Under the pieces are notes generated by a model. That model had not been told where the DNA came from, made no database searches, and saw nothing but the letters and a program-made list of their open reading frames with translations. From Sandaracinaceae bacterium (GTDB taxonomy: Bacteria; Myxococcota_A; Polyangia; Polyangiales; Sandaracinaceae), in assembly GCA_019694315.1 (NCBI GenBank), contig JAIBCE010000032.1, positions 1 to 39,543 on the forward strand: 39,543 bases of DNA. Reading direction: 5' to 3'. The position numbers and the translations under genes were made by a program. This document shows positions 29,035 through 38,665 of this stretch, in pieces; position 1 is the stretch's first letter; every line of letters begins with the position of its first letter.

Positions 29035-29861
29035 GGCCGATCCGGCCCACGCGACGCGCGCTCCTCGCGCTCGGGCTCGGCGCGGTGCCGCTGGGGCTCG
29101 GCGCCGTGCCGCTCGCGCTCGTCGGTGCGTGCACACCGGTCGATGCGCACGGCCAACCCCGCGCCCCGCGTGATCGTGCGCCGCGTGATCGTGCGCCGCA
29201 TGATCGCGCGCCGCGTGAAGCGCGCACGCGCCCGCCGTGGGGTGGCCTCACCGTGGTCGAGCGCGGCGCGGCCGAGGCCGATCGCGCGTTCGTGCTGCTC
29301 CACGGCTGGGGCGCGCCAGGCGACGATCTCGTCTCGCTCGCCGACGAGCTCGCGGCCCTCTCGCATCGGCCGATGCGTGTGATCGTGCCCGCCGCGCCGA
29401 TCGCCATGCAGCACGGAGGACGCGCCTGGTACGACCTCCACGCCGACGACGCGACGCGCCAGGCCGCGCGCGCACGAGGCTCCATCGAGGCCGTCGTGCG
29501 CACGCTCGGCGAGCGCGGTGTGGCCGCGGAGCACGTGATCGTGGGCGGCTTCTCGCAGGGCGCGATCCTCTCGATCGAGCTCGCGCTCGTGGGGCAGCCG
29601 CGCGTGGGCGGCATCGCCGTGCTCTCGGGCCGCGCGCTCGAGCACCCCGCGCGCACGTACCGCGCCCTCGAGCACCTGCCGATCTTCCAGTCGCACGGTC
29701 AGAGCGACGATCGCATCCCCTTCGCGCGCGGCGAGGCGTTCCGCGAGGCCGCCACGCGCGCGGGCGCGAGCGTGGAGCACGTGCCCTTCGAGGGCGGACA
29801 CGCGATCCCACCCGTCGTGGTGACTGCGCTCGCAGCCTGGCTCGAGAGGACCCTCGCGTGA
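29031..29861 (+). CDS. Alpha/beta-hydrolase (phospholipase/carboxylesterase family) lipoprotein
   Basis: 276 residues from a TTG at 29031 that overlaps the previous stop (TTGA). The leader has TRRALLAL and a lipobox LVGAC (Cys34), so it is probably lipidated and perhaps Tat-exported. A linker of RDRAP repeats (about 46-62) leads to the hydrolase domain. The nucleophile is GFSQG with Ser175, the acid is HGQSD with Asp226, and the base is GGH with His257. An oxyanion region is near LLHGWGAPGDD. This matches COG0400-type carboxylesterases that cleave acyl esters. A complete triad implies activity; the substrate is unknown. Its stop overlaps the GTG of the next gene. Later GTG starts would remove the leader. 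Confidence 0.88.
   Translation: MRPIRPTRRALLALGLGAVPLGLGAVPLALVGACTPVDAHGQPRAPRDRAPRDRAPHDRAPREARTRPPWGGLTVVERGAAEADRAFVLLHGWGAPGDDLVSLADELAALSHRPMRVIVPAAPIAMQHGGRAWYDLHADDATRQAARARGSIEAVVRTLGERGVAAEHVIVGGFSQGAILSIELALVGQPRVGGIAVLSGRALEHPARTYRALEHLPIFQSHGQSDDRIPFARGEAFREAATRAGASVEHVPFEGGHAIPPVVVTALAAWLERTLA
29161..29220 (+). repeat. Four 15-bp tandem units, coding
   Basis: Exact period 15 from 29161 to 29220, with units differing at a few positions. It encodes the pentapeptide RDRAP (one unit HDRAP) in the linker between lipid anchor and hydrolase domain. A second short duplication codes for LGLGAVP twice in the leader. Confidence 0.85.
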
Positions 29862-31762
29862 GCCGCACGCGCGCGCGCCTCGTGTCCGGCGCCGTGCTCG
29901 CGGTCGCCGCGGTCGTGGGCTGCGACGACGGCACGCACCAACGAGACGACGCGGGTCCGCGCGACGTGGTGATGCTCGAGCCGCCCGACGCGCACGCGCC
30001 GACCGATGCGCTGATCGAGCGCTGCTTCCTCCCGTTCGAGAGCACGCGCGACGACTACGCCGAGCGCCTCCGCGGCCTCTGGCTCGCGGAGAACGTCGCG
30101 AACTGGACGGGACTCCTCACCGAGTCGGAGCGTCGCCACGCGCCGTTCTTCACCGACCTGGACTGGGGCAGCGAGCACGGGCGCTACGGCATCGAGGGCA
30201 GCGCGGGGCAGACGATCACGCTCAACACGCTCGATCCGTGGGGCGCCGACGACGACACCGACATCGAGCTCGTCTACCTCGAGGCCATGCGTGAGGCCGA
30301 GAGCGCGCTGCTCACGCCGACGCAGATCCGCGACGCGTGGCGCGCGCACGTGGTGCCCGACGTGTACGTGTGGGTCTCGAACCGCGCGGTGCGTCGCCTC
30401 TTCGACGCGGAGCGGCCCGTGCTTGCGCCCTCCACGAGCCTCCTCGGCGCCAACGATCAGGCGCTCATGATCGACGCGCAGCTCACGACGGAGATCTTCG
30501 GCGCGCTCGCGCCCGGTCGCCCCGCGCACGCGCTCGCGCTCTCGCACCTGCCGATCCTCACGAGCGCCACGGGCCACGCCGCGCACGCCGCGCAGCTCTA
30601 CGTGGTGCTCTATGCGCTCGCGCCCGTGGTCGATCCGTCGCTCGAGCCTCCCGCGCGGATCCGCTGCCTCCTCGAGGGCGCGCGGCGTGTGCTCCCAGGC
30701 ACGAGCAAGAGCCTCGACATCCTCGATCGTGTGCTCGCGGCCTACGACGCGAGCGCCGATCACGACGACTGGGAGCTCGCCCGCGACGAGCTCGCGCGCG
30801 CGCTCCAGGAAGACGACGACGCCCACGGCTATCGCTACCTCGAGTGGTACGAGTCGTCGGTGAACCTCGCGACCGGCCTGCTCGCGCTCGCGTTCGGCGA
30901 GGGCGAGCTCGTGCGCACGATCCAGATCGGCACGCTCTCGGGCTGGGACTCGGACAACGGCACCGCGACCATGGGGGGCCTCCTCGGGCTGCTCCACGGC
31001 GAGGCGTGGGTGCGCGACGAGCTCGGCCGCGCAGGGCTCACGGGGCTCTCGGATCGGTATCGGATCGCTCGCACGCGCGTGGGATTCCCGCAGGAGATCT
31101 ACTCGCTCGACGAGATCGCCGCGCTCGCGCTGCCGCGCGTGGAGGAGAGCCTCGCGGCGACGGGCGGCAGCGTGACCGACGGTCGCTACGAGGGCGCGCG
31201 CGTGACCGACGAGGAGCTCTCGCTCGCCGCGAACCCGTACGTGCAGTGGCTCGCGCCGAGCGCCAACCGCGAGGCCCGCGCGCGCGGCGAGACGGTCACC
31301 GTGCGCCTCACGGCGGGCAGGCTCACGAGCGCGGTGCCGCCCGAGGCGATCGTCGACGGGCTCGAGCTCGACGCGTCGGGGCGCGACCCGCAGCTCGATC
31401 TGCGCGACGAGCCCCGGCTCAACGCGGGCGAGCCCCTCACCGAGCGCCACGTGACGATCGCCGACGACACCGGCATCGCGATCGAGCTCGCCTGGCAGAG
31501 CCCGCAGCCCCTCGCGGGCGTGCGCTTCGTAGAGGGGCCGAGCGCGCTCGAGGACGTGTCGATCGAGGTCGAGGTCGACGAGGGCACGTGGATCGCGCCC
31601 GAGCTCGAGGCCCCGATCGCGCGCGGTGTGGGCGCGTTCGCGTTTCGCGACGTTCGCTTCAGAGCCGCGATCGACGCGCGCGCCGTGCGCGTGAGGGGAG
31701 CGGGCAGTGGCGTCGATCGCGTCGCGACGCTCCTCGAGCTCGATGGCCTCCGGACCCCCTGA
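29858..31762 (+). CDS. ADP-ribosylglycohydrolase (DraG)-like lipoprotein
   Basis: 634 residues from a GTG at 29858 overlapping the previous stop (GTGA). The lipobox is AAVVGC (Cys22), so it is predicted to be envelope-anchored. The all-helical DraG/ARH domain (about 65-420) shows the paired metal motifs GADDDTDIE at 129-137 and SGWDSDNGTATMGG at 361-374. These place two Mg or Mn ions for removing ADP-ribose from Arg or other substrates. The C-terminal part (about 470-634) is beta-rich with a discoidin-like final domain (VRVRGAGSG, LLELDG). ADP-ribosylglycohydrolases are usually cytoplasmic, so the export signal is unusual. The ion-binding residues are intact. The real substrate may be another glycoside. 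Confidence 0.85.
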   Translation: MSRTRARLVSGAVLAVAAVVGCDDGTHQRDDAGPRDVVMLEPPDAHAPTDALIERCFLPFESTRDDYAERLRGLWLAENVANWTGLLTESERRHAPFFTDLDWGSEHGRYGIEGSAGQTITLNTLDPWGADDDTDIELVYLEAMREAESALLTPTQIRDAWRAHVVPDVYVWVSNRAVRRLFDAERPVLAPSTSLLGANDQALMIDAQLTTEIFGALAPGRPAHALALSHLPILTSATGHAAHAAQLYVVLYALAPVVDPSLEPPARIRCLLEGARRVLPGTSKSLDILDRVLAAYDASADHDDWELARDELARALQEDDDAHGYRYLEWYESSVNLATGLLALAFGEGELVRTIQIGTLSGWDSDNGTATMGGLLGLLHGEAWVRDELGRAGLTGLSDRYRIARTRVGFPQEIYSLDEIAALALPRVEESLAATGGSVTDGRYEGARVTDEELSLAANPYVQWLAPSANREARARGETVTVRLTAGRLTSAVPPEAIVDGLELDASGRDPQLDLRDEPRLNAGEPLTERHVTIADDTGIAIELAWQSPQPLAGVRFVEGPSALEDVSIEVEVDEGTWIAPELEAPIARGVGAFAFRDVRFRAAIDARAVRVRGAGSGVDRVATLLELDGLRTP

Positions 31763-31833
31763 ATCCACGGCGAATTCGCGTGAGCACCTCGCTGAATCCC
31801 ACTCCCTCGCCGCACGTCCCAGCGCCCAGCCCC

Positions 31834-33918
31834 ATGGCCGACGCCTCGCTCGCTGCCTCGCTCCGTCGTGATCCGCTCGCGTGGCAGGCCGTGATCGCGA
31901 TCGTCGTGCTCGGTCTCTCGATCACGCTCGGCCTCGACGTGCTGCTGCGACACGGCTGGACGGTCGCGTGGCACGCGCGCGACCGCGAGGGCACCACGAT
32001 CGAGCTCGATCGCACGGTGGAGCATCGCCTCGCGTTCCCCAACGATCGCCGAACCGTCGCGCGGATGATGGCCGCGTGGGACTTCCGTCGCCTCGGCATG
32101 CCGCGCGAGCAGCCTCCGGTGGACGCGACGCTCCTCGCCGAGCTCACGGTGCCCGAAGGAGGCCGACGCTTGCTCGTGGAGGCCGAGGGCGAGGTCGCGC
32201 TGCGCGTGGACGGAGCACCCCTCGAGCCGCTCTCGCTCGTGCCCGAGGGCGTGCACGCGCTCGCGATCGACTGGCGCTGCGACGACGCGCGCGGTCCTCG
32301 CTTCCTCCTGCGCTGGCTCGAGGGTGAGGGCGAGCACGCCCGCGCCGAGGACGTGCCGCGGAGCGCGCTCGTGCCCGCCGACGGCGCGTGGCCGAGCACG
32401 CGGATCGCCCTCTGGATCCTGGGAATTCTCGCGATCGGGCTCACCGCGACGCTCTCGTTCCTCGCGCTCCGCGACGGCGGCGTGGCGCGGCGTCGCCACC
32501 TCTCGGTGCTCGCCACGCTGTGGCTCGTGGCGCTCGCGCTCGCCTTCCGCGGCTTCGACTACGACGTGTCGCCCGACCCACGCGACAACGAGGACGAGCT
32601 CTTCGCGATGTGGGACGGCTACTCGCTCCTGCACGACGGTGTCTCGCGCGGCTGGACGCTCTGGCCGCAGCTCTACATGCAGCGCGGGCCCGAGGTCGGC
32701 GTGGTCACCGTGGAGCACTACGTCTATCGCCCGTTCCACGTGGTGAGCCCCTACTTCGAGCACCCGCCGCTCCTTCACCTGCTCGTGGGCGCGGCGGGCT
32801 CGCTCGGTGGCGCCGAGGATCACCTCGAGATGCGGCACGCGTACGGGCGTCTCGTGCCGCTGGCGATGTCGGCGCTCGTCGTGGTGCTGATCGTCGCGAT
32901 CGGGCGGCGCCTCGATCGCGGCTCGCCCGCGCCCTACTTCGCGGCCCTGCTCTGGTCGTGCCTGCCGTGGATCGCCCTCCAGACCCGCACGATCAAGGAG
33001 GAGGTGCTCGTCACGCCGCTGGCGCTCGGGATGGTGCTGGCGTTCCTCGTCTGGCGCGATCACCCGGAGCGCGCACGCGATCCGGCCTCACCGCGCGCGC
33101 GTCGCTGGCTGGTGCTCGCGGCCAGTCTCGCCGCCGCCGCCGTGCTCACGAAGGTCACGGGCTTCGCGCTCTCGATCGCGCTCGGCGTGCTCGTGGTGCG
33201 CGCGGGTCGCCCGCGCGACGTGGGCGTCGTCGCCCTCGCGGCCGCGCTCGGTGTGGGGCTCCTCTGTGCCTATGGCGCGGCGCTCGGCTGGGACGCGTTC
33301 CTCTATGCGCAGGAGACGCAGAGCGGTCGCCCCGTGCACTTCAACATCTTCCTCCGCTTCTTCGACGATCCGCAGATCAACCACAGCGTGATCGGGCGCG
33401 GCTGGCTGCTCTTTCTCTGGCTCGCAGCCATGGCGAGCTTCTTCACGCGGCACCGCGCGAACACGGCGGTGCTCGTGGTGCCGCTCTTCGCGTACATGGG
33501 CGCGATCGGCCTCGGCTCGGGCACGTGGAGCTACGGCTGGTACATGACGCCGCTCCTTCCGTTGCTCTGTCTCGCGGCAGGCCGCTTCCTCGCCGACTTG
33601 TGGCGCGAGCCCGAGCTCGGACGCGGCTCGATCTTCGTGCTGACGCTGGTGCTCTACACGCTGAATTTCGCGACGTCCGAGAGCTACTTCTTCTCGCCCG
33701 ACACCGACCCCACGGAGCCGCGGCGCCTGCTCACCGCGATCCTCCTCGCGTTCCTCGCGCCCTTCGGGCTCGCGCAGGCCTTCGGCTGGCGCAGCGCCGC
33801 CCGCGCCAGTCTCGTCGGTGGCCTCGTGACGGTGCTGATCGTCTCGGGCGCGTTCGTCGGCGGCTACGACGTGTCCCCCCACCGCGACTTCGACCACAAC
33901 CGCGGCTTCAACCTGTGA
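31834..33918 (+). CDS. PMT/ArnT-type membrane glycosyltransferase with PA14-like insert
   Basis: 694 residues from the ATG at 31834. A GTG at 31780 would add 18 residues and cannot be excluded. The first transmembrane helix (about 17-38) is followed by a roughly 130-residue extracytoplasmic beta domain resembling PA14 (VPEGGRRLLVEAEGEVALRV and HALAIDWR). About ten further membrane helices follow. The catalytic loop after helix two has PDPRDNEDEL (acidic residues, as in GT39/GT83) and YFEHPPLLHLL, a PMT signature. This family uses lipid-linked sugars to glycosylate exported proteins or lipids. It ends the series with the three lipoprotein genes, which could be its acceptors, but that is only inference. 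Confidence 0.88.
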   Translation: MADASLAASLRRDPLAWQAVIAIVVLGLSITLGLDVLLRHGWTVAWHARDREGTTIELDRTVEHRLAFPNDRRTVARMMAAWDFRRLGMPREQPPVDATLLAELTVPEGGRRLLVEAEGEVALRVDGAPLEPLSLVPEGVHALAIDWRCDDARGPRFLLRWLEGEGEHARAEDVPRSALVPADGAWPSTRIALWILGILAIGLTATLSFLALRDGGVARRRHLSVLATLWLVALALAFRGFDYDVSPDPRDNEDELFAMWDGYSLLHDGVSRGWTLWPQLYMQRGPEVGVVTVEHYVYRPFHVVSPYFEHPPLLHLLVGAAGSLGGAEDHLEMRHAYGRLVPLAMSALVVVLIVAIGRRLDRGSPAPYFAALLWSCLPWIALQTRTIKEEVLVTPLALGMVLAFLVWRDHPERARDPASPRARRWLVLAASLAAAAVLTKVTGFALSIALGVLVVRAGRPRDVGVVALAAALGVGLLCAYGAALGWDAFLYAQETQSGRPVHFNIFLRFFDDPQINHSVIGRGWLLFLWLAAMASFFTRHRANTAVLVVPLFAYMGAIGLGSGTWSYGWYMTPLLPLLCLAAGRFLADLWREPELGRGSIFVLTLVLYTLNFATSESYFFSPDTDPTEPRRLLTAILLAFLAPFGLAQAFGWRSAARASLVGGLVTVLIVSGAFVGGYDVSPHRDFDHNRGFNL

Positions 33919-33986
33919 CGCGTCCCGCCGGGCGCGGCCCAGCGGAGCGATGGCCACGCAAGCGCGGTCCGTAGTACTCCCTCCGC

Positions 33987-34598
33987 ATGACGAAGATGAT
34001 CGGCCTCACGGGAGGCATCGCGTCGGGAAAGAGCACGGCGAGCAGGCGCTTCGCGGAGCTGGGCGTGCCGATCGTCGACGCCGATGCGCTCGCACGCGAG
34101 GTGGTCGCGCCGGGGAGCGACGGCCTCGCCGAGATCGTGAGCGTCTTCGGCCCCGACGTGCTCGACGTCGACGGCGCGCTCGATCGCAAGAAGCTCGGCG
34201 CGATCGTCTTCGACGACGCGGAGCTGCGCCGCAAGCTCGAGCACATCACGCACCCGCGCATCGCGGCCCTCTCGCTCGAGCGCATGGCCCGGCTCGCGAC
34301 GAGCGGTGCGCCCTATGGCCTCTACGAGGCTGCGCTCCTCGTGGAGAAGGGCACACACCACGCGATGAACGGCCTCGTCGTCGTCGCGGCCTCGCCCGAG
34401 GTGCAGCTCGCGCGCGTGATGGCGCGCGACGGCCTCGACGAAGCCGGCGCACGCGCGCGCCTGGCCGCGCAGATGCCGCTCGCCGACAAGATCGCCGCCG
34501 CCACGTGGGTGATCTGGAACGACGGTGATCTCGACGCGCTCCGCCATCGCGTCGACGAGGTCCACCACGCGATCCTCGCGTCCGTCGCCACCACCTGA
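33987..34598 (+). CDS. coaE: Dephospho-CoA kinase
   Basis: 203 residues. It catalyses the last step of coenzyme A synthesis, phosphorylation of the ribose 3'-hydroxyl of dephospho-CoA. The P-loop is GGIASGKS at 9-16. [16 protein letters not shown] (CoA-binding region), HITHPRI and [10 protein letters not shown] are the family's standard motifs, and the length is typical. It starts 68 bp after the glycosyltransferase gene and precedes an SDR gene by 21 bp, so it may be co-transcribed with the SDR. A TAGTAC hexamer lies just upstream of the ATG; no clear ribosome binding site is seen. Confidence 0.97.
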   Translation: MTKMIGLTGGIASGKSTASRRFAELGVPIVDADALAREVVAPGSDGLAEIVSVFGPDVLDVDGALDRKKLGAIVFDDAELRRKLEHITHPRIAALSLERMARLATSGAPYGLYEAALLVEKGTHHAMNGLVVVAASPEVQLARVMARDGLDEAGARARLAAQMPLADKIAAATWVIWNDGDLDALRHRVDEVHHAILASVATT

Positions 34599-34619
34599 TC
34601 GTCACGAAGGAGCAGAACC

Positions 34620-35423
34620 ATGCTGGAGAGCCTTCAAGGTCGCACGGCCCTCGTCACCGGCGCTTCGCGCGGCCTCGGCGTGTACATCGCGCGTCGACTC
34701 GCCGCGGAGGGCATGCACCTCGTGCTCTCGGCGCGCGACGCGACGAAGCTCGAGACGCTCCGAGCCGAGCTCGCGCGAGGCGGGATCGACGTCCGCGTCG
34801 TCGCGGCCGACGTGCGCAGCGCGGCCGATCGCGCGCGCCTGGTCGAGGAGGCGGGCACGATCGACGTGCTCGTGAACAACGCAGGGCTCGAGATCACCCG
34901 CGCCTTCGTCGATCAGTCCGAAGGCGACGTGGCCGCGCAGCTCGAGACGAACCTCGTCGCGCCCATCGACCTCACGCGGCGCGTGCTCCCGAGCCTGCTC
35001 GCGCGCAAGCGTGGCGCCGTGGTCCACGTGTCGTCGATGTCGGGCAAGAGCCCCACGCCCTACAACGCCATCTACGCCGCGACGAAGTACGGGCTGAACG
35101 GCTTCACGGCGTCGATCGCGATCGAGCTCGAGGGCTCTGGCGTGCACGCGGGCGTCGTGTGCCCCAGCTTCGTGGCCGAGGCGGGCATGTGGGCCGACAC
35201 GGGCCTGCGCGCGCCCACGATGATGCGCGAGGTGCGCCCCGAGGCCGTCGCCGACGGTGTGGTCGCCGTGATCCGCGGCGCCGAGGAGGTGCTCGTCACG
35301 CCCACGCCGGTGCGCCCTCTGCTCGCGCTCCGAGAGCTCGCTCCCCGGCTCACCGGCTCGCTCCTCAAGCGCATGGGTGTGCTCGCCACGCTCGAGGCCC
35401 GCGCGGCGCACGCCAAGCGTTGA
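34620..35423 (+). CDS. Short-chain dehydrogenase/reductase (SDR)
   Basis: 267 residues. Classical SDR: nucleotide-binding TGASRGLG at 13-20, Asp64 in AADV, NNAG at 86-89, Asn111, catalytic Ser138/139 and YAATK at 152-156. Arg39 after the second strand (LSARD) favours NADP(H). After about residue 230 the tail carries a hydrophobic and basic stretch that may touch membranes. The substrate cannot be told from sequence. AAGGAG at 34607-34612 is a strong ribosome binding site. It follows coaE by 21 bp and is convergent with the SUKH-like gene. Confidence 0.93.
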   Translation: MLESLQGRTALVTGASRGLGVYIARRLAAEGMHLVLSARDATKLETLRAELARGGIDVRVVAADVRSAADRARLVEEAGTIDVLVNNAGLEITRAFVDQSEGDVAAQLETNLVAPIDLTRRVLPSLLARKRGAVVHVSSMSGKSPTPYNAIYAATKYGLNGFTASIAIELEGSGVHAGVVCPSFVAEAGMWADTGLRAPTMMREVRPEAVADGVVAVIRGAEEVLVTPTPVRPLLALRELAPRLTGSLLKRMGVLATLEARAAHAKR

Positions 35424-35452
35424 GCCCGTGACGCCCGACGCGCTCGTCGCGC

Positions 35453-36013
35453 TCACTCGTCGTCGGTGGTGATCGCATCGATGAGGCCCGCGGCCTCGAG
35501 GGCCTCCCGGGTCTCGTCCTGGAGCGCCTCGGGCTGCTGCGCGTGCGCCCAGCGGAGCGTGCGCAAGAAATCCGCGCCGCGCTCGGCGAGCTCGTCGACC
35601 TCGTCGGCCTCGATCGACTCGAGCGAGACCCACATCGCGCGCTCGATCCACGCATCGAGCGATGCGTGTTGCCCGCGGCTCACCCAGCCCTCGTCGTGGA
35701 TCACGCGGCGCACGCCGCCGCTCGCGACGTCCGCGAGGTAGAGGTCGCCGCCTCCGTCGTTGCCGACGACGAGCTCGGTCGGTCCGAGCACGCCTGGATG
35801 TCGGGCCAGCCGCGTGAAGACGCTCGGGTAGATCTCGAGCACACCGAACGCGAACGTTCGTCGCTCGTCGATCACGAGCGACAAGAGCCTCGTCACCGAG
35901 GGACTGCGCGCCGCGAGCGCACGCACGGCGTCGAGCTCCGCGCTGGAGCTCACGGGTTCCGAGCCGGGGGTCGACGTCGCGATCAGCTCGAGCAGGCTCT
36001 CGAAGGCGCTCAT
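35453..36013 (-). CDS. SMI1/KNR4 (SUKH)-like protein
   Basis: 186 residues, no signal peptide. The middle (about 65-120) reads LARHPGVLGPTELVVGNDGGGDLYLADVASG and then VRRVIHDE. The GNDGGGDLYLAD strand-turn is the signature of SUKH domains. Such domains include many toxin-immunity proteins but also general adaptor proteins. No toxin gene is adjacent, so an immunity role is unsupported here. The C-terminal third is helical and acidic. TAGGAT lies 9 nt before the ATG on the minus strand, suggesting its own near-leaderless transcript. It is 46 bp downstream of trmY. The family call is moderate. Confidence 0.75.
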   Translation of the reverse strand: MSAFESLLELIATSTPGSEPVSSSAELDAVRALAARSPSVTRLLSLVIDERRTFAFGVLEIYPSVFTRLARHPGVLGPTELVVGNDGGGDLYLADVASGGVRRVIHDEGWVSRGQHASLDAWIERAMWVSLESIEADEVDELAERGADFLRTLRWAHAQQPEALQDETREALEAAGLIDAITTDDE

Positions 36014-36059
36014 GGGGCACCGATCCTACCACCCCGCGCGCCGCACACGGGATCCGCCC

Positions 36060-36695
36060 CTACACCGCGCGCCGATCGAGCTCGTTGTGCATGAGCGCGA
36101 TCGCGTCCTCGGCGAGCACGCTCGTGGGACCGAGGCTCACCGCGAGGGCGTGCCCGACATGCGCGCGCGCAGCGTCGTCGAGGCCGAGGTGATCGCCGAG
36201 GACGATCGTGAGGTCGTCGTCTCCGAGCGAGGCGTCGCGCACGTCGGGCGCGTCCTCGTCGAGCAGCACGCGCCGTGAGCTCGCGGGGATCGACGCGAGC
36301 GCCACCTCGAGCCCGCCGTTCGCGACCGCCACACCGTTGCGGAGCACGAGGAACGGGCCGTCTTCGTGATCGATCACGGGCGAGCGCGCACGCTCACGCT
36401 CCTCGAGCGCGCGCTGCACGATCAGCGCGAGGCGTCGCTCCTCGGGGCGGAGCCACTCGGACACGCGCCCATCGATGCGCACCACACGCGCGGGCGCACC
36501 GAGGAGCACGAGGTACACGATCACGTCGCGCCGCACGCCGTGCGACACGAGCAACGCCGCACGGACGCAGCGCACGAGCACATCCAGCCGGCCGCTCGTG
36601 CCCGCGAGATCCACGAGCGAGAAGTCAGGCGAGCCCGTCGCGGTGCGACCCACCACGACGAAGCGCCGGAGGCGCGTGGCGAGCGTGGACGACAT
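36060..36695 (-). CDS. trmY: TrmY-like tRNA pseudouridine-54 N1-methyltransferase (SPOUT, DUF358)
   Basis: 211 residues from the ATG at 36695; a GTG one codon upstream is an alternative. The start FVVVG, then DFSLVDLAGTSGRLDVLVRCVRAALL and the ending SLGPTSVLAEDAIALMHNELD match archaeal TrmY. That enzyme methylates N1 of pseudouridine 54 in the tRNA T-loop using S-adenosylmethionine through a trefoil-knot fold. The knot region here is TIVLGDHLGL to SLGP. In bacteria this family is rare and mostly uncharacterised. The gene lies 15 bp downstream of the NtrC-type regulator on the same strand, so it is probably in its operon. No partner pseudouridine synthase is in the window. Confidence 0.8.
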   Translation of the reverse strand: MSSTLATRLRRFVVVGRTATGSPDFSLVDLAGTSGRLDVLVRCVRAALLVSHGVRRDVIVYLVLLGAPARVVRIDGRVSEWLRPEERRLALIVQRALEERERARSPVIDHEDGPFLVLRNGVAVANGGLEVALASIPASSRRVLLDEDAPDVRDASLGDDDLTIVLGDHLGLDDAARAHVGHALAVSLGPTSVLAEDAIALMHNELDRRAV

Positions 36696-36710
36696 CACGG
36701 GCGTGCGCGC

Positions 36711-38096
<1,386 letters not shown>

Positions 38097-38194
38097 GGCC
38101 GGATTCCTGGGCAAATGGTGGGCCTGGTCCCGCGACAGGATCGCGGTGCCAGCGAGGTCGATGGTCTGCACGTCAGGATGACAGCTCGTGTCGG

Positions 38195-38222
38195 ATTGTC
38201 TATTCCGGTGACATCACGACAA
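38195..38222 (-). promoter_or_regulatory. Possible promoter of the NtrC-type gene
   Basis: On the minus strand TTGTCG and GACAAT are separated by 16 bp in an unusually AT-rich stretch upstream of the response regulator. The match to the -35 is partial and the -10 is weak. Confidence 0.35.
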
Positions 38223-38244
38223 CGAGACTCTCGCGAAGCGGCCA

Positions 38245-38556
38245 TCACTTCTTCTTCTTGGCGACCGGATCGGGCTGCGCGAGCAGGGAGAGGGCGTGGG
38301 TGAAGCCACCGGCGCCGTGCTGGAGCTGTCGGTTGCCGCGCGTGACGGTGGTGATCGAGACATCGAGGGCGAGGGCCACCTCGCGCTGCGACTTGCCCGC
38401 GGCGAGCTGACGCACGATCGCCCAGCGCTCCGTCACCGCGACGATCTCCGCGGGCGTGAGCAGGTCCTCGAGGAAGCGCTCGATGGCCTGCGGATCGTCG
38501 AGGCGTGCGAGCACCGACGCGAGATCGGTCAACGAGGGCGCGGGCTTGTTCGACAT
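38245..38556 (-). CDS. TrpR/YerC-family transcriptional regulator
   Basis: 103 residues from the ATG at 38556. A longer in-frame start at 38754 gives a non-conserved, Arg-rich extension that overlaps the divergent gene and is rejected. Residues about 7-80 match the Trp-repressor fold: LDDPQAIERFLEDLLTPAEI, WAIVRQLAAGKSQREVA and the recognition helix SITTVTRGNRQL. The TRGNRQLQHGAGGF block is typical of the YerC/YecD subgroup, a small helical DNA-binding regulator. The ligand may be tryptophan or another amino acid, but this is not decided. A short Lys tail ends the protein. It is divergent from the OPT transporter, sharing a 109-bp gap, and might control it. Confidence 0.88.
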   Translation of the reverse strand: MSNKPAPSLTDLASVLARLDDPQAIERFLEDLLTPAEIVAVTERWAIVRQLAAGKSQREVALALDVSITTVTRGNRQLQHGAGGFTHALSLLAQPDPVAKKKK

Positions 38557-38651
38557 GCGCGCCTTCGTAGCCCGAGCGAGGTCATGGCGCCCATCGGTCG
38601 CGGCACGCGCCTCGGGACGACCGAGAGCGCCGCGTCGGCGAGGATTTCTCC

Positions 38652-38657
38652 TACCAT
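38652..38657 (+). promoter_or_regulatory. Candidate -10 hexamer (leaderless start)
   Basis: TACCAT ends 8 nt before the ATG at 38666. The following CGCG and spacing resemble the arrangement at 25063-25077. No clear -35 is seen. Confidence 0.35.
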
Positions 38658-38665
38658 CGCGCCCC

